Source: Acidobacteriota bacterium (GTDB lineage: Bacteria > Acidobacteriota > UBA6911). Taken from it: 8,183 bases of DNA. How positions within the stretch are numbered: the first letter of the stretch is position 1; every line of letters starts with the position of its first letter. The notes beneath the pieces were generated by a model that searched no databases, was not told the DNA's origin, and saw only the letters and a list, made by a program, of their open reading frames with translations. The translations under genes and the position numbers were made by a program. Positions 1-7,186 of the stretch are shown here, piece after piece. The stretch spans positions 1-8,183 of the forward strand of contig JAIRVC010000169.1 in the NCBI GenBank assembly GCA_031254095.1. The letters are read 5' to 3'.

Positions 1-95
1 GCGCGGTGCTCGTAACCTCAACATATTTCTGTATATGCTTCGGTTCCTGCGCTCCGTGCGCCTCGCACTTCATCCCGCACAGCCATTTATTCAAC
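1..95. repeat. Probable truncated copy of a GC-rich intergenic repeat
   Basis: No gene is visible before the first coding region; an in-frame TAA at 114-116 stops it from extending further upstream. Bases 1-77 share an ordered series of short blocks with the core of the inverted-repeat element near 6986-7062: GTGCTCG (6-12) against GCGCTCG (6989-6995), CCTC then ACATAT (21-26) against ACATAT (7009-7014), TCCTGCG (45-51) against GCCTGCG, GCGCCT (58-63) against GCGCCT (7047-7052), and CTTCATCC (68-75) against CTTGTATCC. The order is the same but the spacing differs, as expected for diverged members of one repeat family. If this is a copy, its left half lies outside the window. The comparison was done by eye and could be chance similarity between GC-rich sequences. 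Confidence 0.4.
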
Positions 96-122
96 ATTTC
101 CTTGTAATACCGGTAAAAAATA

Positions 123-1703
123 ATGAATCCGCAACCGCTTCTAAGCATTAATGACCTGTCGGTACGTTTTTCCACGCCCAAAGGCTTTATTCATGCCGTG
201 CGGGGGATTGATCTGGTCATTCATAGAAAAGAAATCCTTGCGCTGGTGGGAGCGTCGGGTTCGGGAAAAACGGCAACGGCAATGTCCATTCCCCGATTGC
301 TTCCCGGTAACGCTCTGCCTCCCGAAGGTTGCGTGGAATTCAATGGAAAAAACCTTCTGACTATTCCGGAATCGGAAATGCGAAATATCCGCGGTAACCG
401 TATTTCCACAATATTTCAGGATCCCGCGAATTCCCTGAATCCACTGCATACCATTGGCGAACAGGTCGCGGAAGTCATAACGCGCCACCGCCGGTCAGGC
501 CGCAGGGAGGTCATGGAGAGGGCGGCCGAACTGTTTGATATTGCGGGATTGCCGGAAGCCAAATCCAGAATGGGAGATTATCCGCATACATTTTCCGGCG
601 GCCAGCGTCAGCGCGTTATGATAGCCATAGCCTTGGCAAACGATCCGGAACTGCTGATCGCCGATGAGCCGACCACCTCGCTGGATGTTGCCGTACAGGC
701 GCAGATACTTGATCTTTTGAAAGACATCCAGTCCCGGACGCGGATGTCCATCCTTTTCATAACGCATGACCTTGGCATCGTTGAAAGGATTGCCGACCGC
801 GTGGCTGTTATGAAGGCCGGCAAAATCGTCGAAACGGGCACGGCCGGCGATATTTTGAGGAATCCAAAACATTCTTACACGAAGCGCCTTGTTATGGCTG
901 GCTATGGAGAAATGCCGCCGGATTTTGCGCCCGATGCGCCTGTAATTATGGCCGCCGAAAATTTATCCGTCGATTTTCCGGTTAAAAAAGGCTTTTTCAG
1001 GAAAGAGCATACATCGGCGGTTAAAGATGTTTCGATTGTCATACGCCGCGGGCAAACTGTCGGCATAGTCGGCGAATCGGGATCCGGAAAGACAACCCTG
1101 TGCATGGCCTTATTGAGGCTGGAGAAAAACAAGGGGAATATTTTTTTCAACGGCAACGCGATAAACGATTTGAGTCCGAAAGCGGTTCGGCAAATGCGCT
1201 GCTACTATCAGCCTGTTTTTCAGGATTCGTCAGGCGCGCTGAATCCTGCCATGGCCGTGGAAGAAATCATTGGCGAAGGATTGCGGCTCCATTATCCCGA
1301 AATGCGGCGCGACAGACTGCGCGGTGCAACTATTGCCGCGTTGCGCGATGTGGGATTGCCCGCGCAAATGCTGGATCGGCTGCCCCATGAACTGTCCGGC
1401 GGTCAGCGTCAGCGCGTGGCTTTGGCGCGCGCGCTGGCGCTCAGGCCAAAATTGATCATTCTTGATGAGCCGACAGCTTCTCTTGACCGGTTTGTGCAGA
1501 CGCAGCTTGTTGAACTACTCCGTAATCTCCAGAAGGCTTACGGGATGGCGTATCTGTTTATCAGCCATGACATGAAAATTGTGAGGGCGCTAAGCCACTA
1601 TATCTACGTCATGCGGCAGGGACAAATTATCGAGCACGGCCCTGCAAAAGAAATATTCGGGAAAGAGAGTGAAGAAACCGGCTATGAAAGAAAAACCGCC
1701 TGA
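123..1703 (+). CDS. Double-domain ABC transporter ATP-binding protein, peptide type (YejF-like)
   Basis: This cytoplasmic ATPase subunit should power ATP-dependent import of oligopeptides or a similar solute through a membrane permease pair. The 526 residues hold two complete nucleotide-binding domains. Domain 1 has Walker A GASGSGKT (43-50), Q-loop Q99, signature FSGGQ (157-161), Walker B LLIADEP (177-183) and H-loop H215. Domain 2 has Walker A GESGSGKT (317-324), Q-loop Q367, signature LSGGQ (424-428), Walker B LIILDEP (444-450) and H482. All catalytic motifs are intact in both halves. The fusion and length (E. coli YejF is about 529 residues) and the second-half pattern VFQD..GALNP...EIIGEGL fit YejF or fused DppD-DppF proteins; the substrate cannot be told. 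An in-frame TAA nine bases upstream limits the start to this ATG, although no clear Shine-Dalgarno precedes it. No permease or binding-protein gene is present in the window. Confidence 0.93.
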   Translation: MNPQPLLSINDLSVRFSTPKGFIHAVRGIDLVIHRKEILALVGASGSGKTATAMSIPRLLPGNALPPEGCVEFNGKNLLTIPESEMRNIRGNRISTIFQDPANSLNPLHTIGEQVAEVITRHRRSGRREVMERAAELFDIAGLPEAKSRMGDYPHTFSGGQRQRVMIAIALANDPELLIADEPTTSLDVAVQAQILDLLKDIQSRTRMSILFITHDLGIVERIADRVAVMKAGKIVETGTAGDILRNPKHSYTKRLVMAGYGEMPPDFAPDAPVIMAAENLSVDFPVKKGFFRKEHTSAVKDVSIVIRRGQTVGIVGESGSGKTTLCMALLRLEKNKGNIFFNGNAINDLSPKAVRQMRCYYQPVFQDSSGALNPAMAVEEIIGEGLRLHYPEMRRDRLRGATIAALRDVGLPAQMLDRLPHELSGGQRQRVALARALALRPKLIILDEPTASLDRFVQTQLVELLRNLQKAYGMAYLFISHDMKIVRALSHYIYVMRQGQIIEHGPAKEIFGKESEETGYERKTA

Positions 1704-2202
1704 GTATCCAGCATTAACCATGGATGCCATTGTTCAGCGCATCTTTGAGTTGCGCGGGCAGCGTGTCATGCTCGACGCCGACCTTGCTGTTTTGTACGGG
1801 GTGTCCACCAAGGCCCTCCTGCAGGCTGTTAGGCGTAATCCCACAAGGTTTGAGAGTTTCGTTTTTCAATTATCCACCAAAGAGTGGGGCGTTTTGAGGT
1901 CACAAAATGTGACCTCAAAACATGGCGGCCGGCGCTATTCCCCGTATGTCTTCACTGAACATGGGGCGCTCATGCTCTCCAGTGTACTCAAATCCGCGCG
2001 AGCCGAGGAAATCAGCCGAATGATCATCCGCGCCTTTGTCTGGCTGCGGCAAACCATACCGGCCTATAAAGAGCTTGCCGCCAAAGTGGCGGAGCTTGAA
2101 AGCGCCGTCGGGAAGCATGATGCGGCGCTTAACGATATTATCGAAACCCTGCGTCAATTAATCATACCGCCGGATAAAGAAAAACGGCGTATAGGATTCT
2201 GA
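1684..2202 (+). CDS. ORF6N domain-containing protein (putative DNA-binding, KilA-N related)
   Basis: ORF6N domains are small, probably DNA-binding modules found in phage proteins and, often in many copies, in bacterial genomes; their cellular role is largely unknown. The domain is recognised from I..RIFELRGQRVMLDADLAVLYGV, then RNPTRFESFVFQLS, LRSQNVTSKHGGRRY and YVFTEHGALMLSSVLKS, covering roughly the first 105 residues from this start. The C-terminal third is charged and heptad-like (ELAAKVAELESAVGKHDAAL), a likely coiled coil for oligomerisation, and the protein ends in a basic tail. The start is uncertain: ATG 1684 is chosen, but GTG 1669 (177 aa) or ATG 1720 (start of the conserved domain) are possible, and none has a strong Shine-Dalgarno. 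From 1684 it overlaps the ABC gene by 20 bases, suggesting translational coupling, an unusual partnership. A perfect palindrome lies within the gene at 1891-1921. Confidence 0.88.
   Translation: MKEKPPEYPALTMDAIVQRIFELRGQRVMLDADLAVLYGVSTKALLQAVRRNPTRFESFVFQLSTKEWGVLRSQNVTSKHGGRRYSPYVFTEHGALMLSSVLKSARAEEISRMIIRAFVWLRQTIPAYKELAAKVAELESAVGKHDAALNDIIETLRQLIIPPDKEKRRIGF
1891..1921. repeat. Perfect 14-bp inverted repeat inside the ORF6N gene
   Basis: The left arm GTTTTGAGGTCACA (1891-1904) and right arm TGTGACCTCAAAAC (1908-1921) are exact reverse complements separated by AAA. The palindrome encodes the end of the VLRSQNVTSK stretch of the ORF6N domain. It could act as an operator for the encoded DNA-binding protein, as an RNA hairpin in the message, or be a by-product of the conserved LRSQ-VTS protein motif. 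It has no U-tract after it, so it is not a standard terminator. Confidence 0.9.
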
Positions 2203-2231
2203 CGTTTACTCGAAGGAAATAGAAGCGCGTT

Positions 2232-3026
2232 ATGATTATTACATCCATGAAAAACGCCTTTGCGGTGCGGGGAAAGACGGTTGTTGTTACTGGCGGCAGC
2301 AAGGGCATAGGATTTGGAATCGCGGCCGCCTTTGCGGAACAGGGCGCGAATGTCGCCATTATTTCCCGCGATGAATCCAGCGGTTCCGCCGCCGCGGCAA
2401 GACTTTCCGGTAAATATGGCGCAACATGCGGATTCTACAGGGCTGATGTCTCCAATATGGCTGAATGTAAAGACGTTACAGGGAAAATCATAAGAGACTA
2501 CGGACAGATCAATGTTCTTGTCAACAATGCCGGCGCGACTCCAAACGGAGACCTGCTTGATATGGACGACGAGCTTTCCGAATATTTTAAATGTATAGAC
2601 ATGGATCTACACGGCGTAGTTATGATGACGCGCCTTGCGGGCATGCACATGCGCGACACGGGAAGGGGCGGTAAGATAATCAACATAAGCTCGAATCTGG
2701 GAACTATGGCAAACCGGCTGATAAACCTTGCGCCTTATTGTACGGCAAAAGCTGGAGTCAACCAGTTTACGAGGGCCATGGCGCTGGAACTGGCAAAATA
2801 TAACATCCAGATAAACGCAATCGCGCCGGGTTATACATGGTCGGAAGCTATGACAAGGCTTGACGAAACAACGCTGGGCGGCATGGCCGGAGTGACGCCC
2901 GACGGCCGGTTGGGAACGCCTCTTGAAGTGGGAGCGTTGGCGGTATTCCTTGCCTCCGATGCCGCCAATCATATAACCGGCGACATTATCACGATAGACG
3001 GCGGGCATTCATTAGGGATTTATTAG
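2232..3026 (+). CDS. Short-chain dehydrogenase/reductase (classical SDR)
   Basis: This is a soluble NAD(P)-dependent oxidoreductase acting on an unknown alcohol, sugar or ketone. The 264 residues match the classical SDR length. Motifs in order are the cofactor loop TGGSKGIG (20-27), ISRDE after the second strand (R46 favours NADP over NAD), AD at 71-72, NNAG (98-101), NISS (151-154) giving the catalytic serine, YCTAK (169-173) with Tyr169 and Lys173, then INAIAPGYT and the C-terminal ITGDIITIDGG. The usual structural or catalytic Asn of the helix-4 NLxG motif is replaced by Asp125 (MDLHG). The Ser-Tyr spacing is 15 residues rather than the usual 13. AAGGA at 2213-2217 lies 14 bases before ATG 2232; ATG 2247 would fit a core starting MKNAFAVRGKT. 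It follows the ORF6N gene by 29 bases and may share its transcript. It resembles gluconate-5-dehydrogenase and 3-oxoacyl-ACP reductase families, but no specific substrate is claimed. Confidence 0.92.
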   Translation: MIITSMKNAFAVRGKTVVVTGGSKGIGFGIAAAFAEQGANVAIISRDESSGSAAAARLSGKYGATCGFYRADVSNMAECKDVTGKIIRDYGQINVLVNNAGATPNGDLLDMDDELSEYFKCIDMDLHGVVMMTRLAGMHMRDTGRGGKIINISSNLGTMANRLINLAPYCTAKAGVNQFTRAMALELAKYNIQINAIAPGYTWSEAMTRLDETTLGGMAGVTPDGRLGTPLEVGALAVFLASDAANHITGDIITIDGGHSLGIY

Positions 3027-3234
3027 GCTTTCATCAGGAAAACGCGGGTTAAATACCTATCCTGCTGTAACCGCTCACGGGGGTTGCGACTGTAAGTCCT
3101 GCATAATCAATTGTATAAATATTTGGATTTCAACACGGTTTTAACTGCCAAAACCCAACATTTAGAAAATTATGAGAAACAGGTATTTTCGAATTCATGA
3201 CGAAATTGGAATCCTGACAACCGCAAAGGTAAAC
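3027..3234. other. Intergenic stretch after the SDR gene, mostly featureless
   Basis: No open reading frame here looks real. The part around 3105-3185 is AT-rich. AAATACCT (3051-3058) and AGGTATTT (3181-3188) form an 8-bp inverted pair too far apart to be persuasive. No clear rho-independent terminator follows the SDR stop. The tail at 3212-3234 contains CTGACAA in 23-bp phase with the tandem repeats that follow and may be a decayed extra unit. Confidence 0.5.
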
Positions 3235-3303
3235 CATTGACAAAAACGCACCTGTTCCGTTGATAAAAACGCGCATGTGTCATTGACAAAAACGCGTGGG
3301 CGT
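3235..3303 (+). repeat. Three tandem 23-bp repeats (iteron-like)
   Basis: Units start at 3235, 3258 and 3281 with an exact 23-bp period. The first 15 bases are conserved as C[A/G]TTGA[C/T]AAAAACGC, and the last eight differ between units. A decayed fourth unit may precede them at 3212. The array ends 40 bases before the start of the DUF4143 ATPase gene. Its position and regular period suggest repeated protein-binding sites spaced about two helical turns apart, either an operator array for the downstream gene or a remnant of a replication or recombination locus. Units 1 and 3 each contain a perfect TTGACA. Confidence 0.8.
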
Positions 3304-3312
3304 GGGTACATT
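3283..3312 (+). promoter_or_regulatory. Possible promoter of the DUF4143 ATPase gene
   Basis: TTGACA (3283-3288), inside the third tandem repeat, is followed after 18 bases by TACATT (3307-3312), a four-of-six match to the -10 consensus. Transcription would begin near 3319, about 25 bases before the ATG. If correct, proteins bound to the repeats would cover the -35 box. The -10 box is weak. Confidence 0.33.
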
Positions 3313-3343
3313 CAGGTTGTAACTTTCGGCGCGGAATCGAATT

Positions 3344-4576
3344 ATGGCTAAAGAATATGCCAGATGGCAAAAGGATTTGATCAGGAAAACCTTAAAGGCG
3401 CGGCGTGTGGTCGTTATATCGGGTCCCCGGCAAAGCGGCAAAACGACCCTGGCAAAACAGGTCGCGACAAAGAAAGACGTATTCAGAACCCTTGACAACG
3501 ACGCTTTGTTGAGAGTAGCTCTAAGCGATCCGTCCGGCTTTGTGCGCCACGCCGAAGGAACGATGATTATAGATGAAATCCAGAAAGCGCCGCTGCTGTT
3601 GACTGCAATCAAGCAGGCCGTGGATGAAAACAGTATGCCGGGGCAGTTTCTTTTAACAGGCTCCGCCGATATAAGAACTCTCCCTGCCGTATCCGACAGC
3701 CTGGCGGGCAGAATTTCCCATATGCGGTTGAGAACTTTGACTATGGGTGAATTGCTGGATAAACGGCCTTCTTTCTTCGAGAGAGCTTTCACGAAAGACT
3801 GGCCATCCCAAATCAAAGGATACGATAAGGCGGCGATTGTTGATCTGGCGTTTCGGGGTGGGTATCCCGAAGTTGTCAAACTGCCCATAACCGCGCGTGA
3901 ACGCTGGCACGCGGACTACGCGGAGCGTTTGTTAAACCGGGATTTGCGGGACATCGCAAATATTCAGCGACAGGGCGCCCTACGCAGTCTTCTTGACGTT
4001 TTAGCCGCCTGGTCGGGTAAATTAATGGATATTGCCGGAATTTGCGGCAAACTATCCGTTTCACGCAAAACGGTTGAAAGCTACATCAATGCTTTGTTGG
4101 CTTTACATCTGTTTGAAAGGTTGCCGCCCTGGCTGAAAACGGATTATGACAGAGTGGGACGCAGGGAAAAAATCTTTGCAACCGATACCGGATTCATGGC
4201 CAGTCTATTACAGTGGCGCATGGACAACATTTTGCTCGACGCCGACCGATCGGGAAAAATCGTTGAAACTTTCGTCTTCAATGAACTGGCGGCACAGATA
4301 GATTTATATGACGGCTACAGGTTCTATCATTATCGCGACAGGCAGAACCGGGAAATTGACTTTATCGTTGAAAATGATCGGGGCGAACTGCTTGGTATGG
4401 AAGTAAAAGCCGGATCTTTGTTTTCGACGGATGATTGCCGCCATATGGTCTGGTTCAAAAACAACATCGTCCCGGATAAACCCTTTACGGGCATAGTTTT
4501 ACATTCCGGGCAGGATATTTTGCCTCTCGGCGGAAACATGTATGCCGTTCCAATTGCCGCCCTGTGGGAACTGTAA
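3344..4576 (+). CDS. AAA family ATPase with C-terminal DUF4143 domain
   Basis: This 410-residue protein has the full length and layout of the AAA_14/DUF4143 family, abundant in archaea and anaerobic bacteria and of unestablished function. The N-terminal ATPase has Walker A GPRQSGKTT (27-35), Walker B MIIDEIQ (74-80) and a sensor-like LLTGSAD (103-109). After GGYPEV (172-177) comes a helix-turn-helix-like stretch, GICGKLSVSRKTVESYINAL (about 232-251). The C-terminal domain carries KIVETFVFNEL (305-315), REIDFIV (336-342) and GMEVKAG (351-357). The spacing of E308, D339, E353 and K355 resembles a PD-(D/E)XK nuclease core, so nucleic-acid cleavage is conceivable but unproven. The start is ATG 3344 with only a weak GGAA upstream. 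The gene stands alone behind the 23-bp repeat array and ends about 155 bases before the groESL promoter. Confidence 0.92.
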   Translation: MAKEYARWQKDLIRKTLKARRVVVISGPRQSGKTTLAKQVATKKDVFRTLDNDALLRVALSDPSGFVRHAEGTMIIDEIQKAPLLLTAIKQAVDENSMPGQFLLTGSADIRTLPAVSDSLAGRISHMRLRTLTMGELLDKRPSFFERAFTKDWPSQIKGYDKAAIVDLAFRGGYPEVVKLPITARERWHADYAERLLNRDLRDIANIQRQGALRSLLDVLAAWSGKLMDIAGICGKLSVSRKTVESYINALLALHLFERLPPWLKTDYDRVGRREKIFATDTGFMASLLQWRMDNILLDADRSGKIVETFVFNELAAQIDLYDGYRFYHYRDRQNREIDFIVENDRGELLGMEVKAGSLFSTDDCRHMVWFKNNIVPDKPFTGIVLHSGQDILPLGGNMYAVPIAALWEL

Positions 4577-4730
4577 GTCAGGAAAAAATTTCAAAAAATC
4601 TGCTTTTACCGTTTGCCTGAACACAAGGGCGATATTAACTTTAATGTTTATAGAATTCGCCGCCAGGACGAAACCCATTGAGGATTTCCCGCAGACTTTA
4701 AATAAATTCAAAAATTCGCGGGTCGCGCGG
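4577..4730. other. Spacer between the DUF4143 gene and the groESL promoter
   Basis: I see no gene, no convincing terminator and no repeat here. The open frame that crosses it runs through the groESL promoter and CIRCE operator, has low-complexity content, and is not considered real. Confidence 0.5.
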
Positions 4731-4759
4731 TTGACAACAAAAGGTTTGCGTCTTACTAT
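4731..4759 (+). promoter_or_regulatory. Sigma-70-type promoter of groESL
   Basis: A perfect -35 box TTGACA (4731-4736) and a -10 box TACTAT (4754-4759) are separated by the ideal 17 bases. Transcription should start near 4766, inside the CIRCE operator, leaving a leader of about 108 bases before groES. The overlap with CIRCE is the standard arrangement for HrcA repression of the housekeeping promoter. Confidence 0.85.
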
Positions 4760-4785
4760 TAGCACTCGCTCTAAGGGAGTGCTAA
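4759..4785. promoter_or_regulatory. CIRCE operator (HrcA binding site)
   Basis: TTAGCACTC (4759-4767), a nine-base spacer and GAGTGCTAA (4777-4785) match the published CIRCE consensus at every position of both arms. HrcA bound here blocks the promoter in unstressed cells; heat or unfolded protein titrates GroEL away from HrcA and relieves repression. This predicts an hrcA gene elsewhere in the genome. Confidence 0.98.
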
Positions 4786-4873
4786 CAAAAACAGACCGCA
4801 TCGCATGTTGGCTGGTTTAGGGAAACGCAGTAGTACTTCTTTTTTAACACATGAATCTAGGAGGAGATAGCAA

Positions 4874-5161
4874 ATGAACGTTAGACCTTTGCACGATCGG
4901 GTGCTTGTAAAACGCATTGAGGAAAAGGAAGTGGTCAAGGGAGGCATCATCATTCCCGACACGGCCAAGGAAAAACCGATGGAGGGCGAAGTGGTCGCCG
5001 CCGGTCCCGGAAAAACAACCGATTCCGGGCAGCGCGCTGCTTTGGATGTGAAAGCCGGAGATCGTATCCTTTTTGGGAAATATTCCGGAACAGAAATCAA
5101 GATTGACAGCCAGGAGTACCTGATCATGCGGGAAGACGAAATTCTCGCGATCGTCGGATAA
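4874..5161 (+). CDS. groES: Co-chaperonin GroES (Hsp10)
   Basis: GroES is the heptameric lid of the GroEL chamber in the cytoplasm; it binds the ATP-loaded ring and encloses the folding substrate. The 95 residues match the family. The protein starts [14 protein letters not shown], has the mobile loop around 16-33 with the GroEL-contacting hydrophobic triplet III (25-27, more often IVL), then [10 protein letters not shown] (37-46), [15 protein letters not shown] (61-75) and the C-terminal [14 protein letters not shown] strong Shine-Dalgarno AGGAGGAG (4859-4866) lies seven bases before the ATG, which fixes the start. It is the first gene of the CIRCE-controlled operon and precedes groEL by 59 bases. 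Confidence 0.98.
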   Translation: MNVRPLHDRVLVKRIEEKEVVKGGIIIPDTAKEKPMEGEVVAAGPGKTTDSGQRAALDVKAGDRILFGKYSGTEIKIDSQEYLIMREDEILAIVG

Positions 5162-5217
5162 GAACTTAACGGGCATCAGCCACATAACACATTAAATAAA
5201 GACAAGGAGCATTTTAA

Positions 5218-6846
<1,629 letters not shown>

Positions 6847-6851
6847 ACTGC

Positions 6852-6910
6852 AAACAGCGGAAGTAATTGCAAACCTTCCTTTTGCAGCTACTTCCGCTGT
6901 TTTACCTTTT
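6852..6910 (+). terminator. Rho-independent terminator of groESL
   Basis: A perfect 14-bp stem pairs 6852-6865 (AAACAGCGGAAGTA) with 6889-6902 (TACTTCCGCTGTTT). Inside it, TGCAAA (6868-6873) pairs with TTTGCA (6881-6886), leaving a seven-base loop. The stem runs into TTT followed by ACCTTTT, a broken T-tract. The hairpin starts five bases after the groEL stop, so it is the natural end of the operon transcript. Confidence 0.88.
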
Positions 6911-6911
6911 C

Positions 6912-7138
6912 CGGCTTTCGGAATGGTTAGCCCGGATATTTCATAAGAATTCTACTGCGGCGGCGCAACCATGCATGTCTACTGCGTTGCGCTCGTTTGG
7001 CCTCCTCGACATATCGTCTAACATGCCTGCGTCGTCCTCACGTCGCGCGCCTTGTATCCACGCCCGTTCGCGCCGCCTCGCTACGAATTCTTATGAAATA
7101 TCCGGGCCAGGTATGTTCAGAGGCCGTTCCGAAAGCCG
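6912..7138. repeat. Long inverted-repeat element downstream of groEL
   Basis: The outer arms 6912-6926 and 7124-7138 pair over 15 bases with one G-T wobble. The inner arms 6930-6952 and 7085-7107 are perfect 23-bp reverse complements, each carrying a GAATTC at its inner edge and GCCCGG or CCGGGC at its outer edge. GCGGCGC (6960-6966) also pairs with GCGCCGC (7070-7076). The interior holds a smaller hairpin, GCGCAAC (6963-6969) with GTTGCGC (6986-6992), which is an alternative to the previous pairing. The left junction between outer and inner arms is 3 bases, the right about 16. The interior has no convincing gene; the two open frames crossing it end just before the next gene and read through the arms. 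It looks like a non-autonomous palindromic repeat or a structured RNA; no flanking target duplication was found. Confidence 0.85.
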
Positions 7139-7186
7139 TTTTTATTTCGCTTGCAATCACGACGGTTTCCCGCGATAGTTAAAAAT

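Noticed and set aside
2607..3008. Minus-strand open frame of 133 codons
   Set aside because: Shadow of the SDR gene, whose full motif set is on the plus strand.
3051..3188. Inverted pair AAATACCT / AGGTATTT
   Set aside because: Only eight bases, over 120 bases apart, in AT-rich DNA; expected by chance.
3280..3888. Minus-strand open frame of 202 codons
   Set aside because: It lies opposite the DUF4143 ATPase, whose motifs are unmistakable, extends over the tandem repeats, and shows no family motif.
4542..4820. Plus-strand open frame of 92 codons before groES
   Set aside because: It reads through the end of the DUF4143 gene, the groESL promoter and the CIRCE operator, and has no family features.
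6930..7107. Insertion sequence with a transposase
   Set aside because: The arms resemble terminal inverted repeats, but only about 130 bases lie between them, with no transposase and no obvious target duplication.
6867..7178. Plus-strand open frames of 103 and 61 codons downstream of groEL
   Set aside because: They run through the terminator hairpin and/or the inverted-repeat element; composition follows the repeat and no ribosome binding site is visible.
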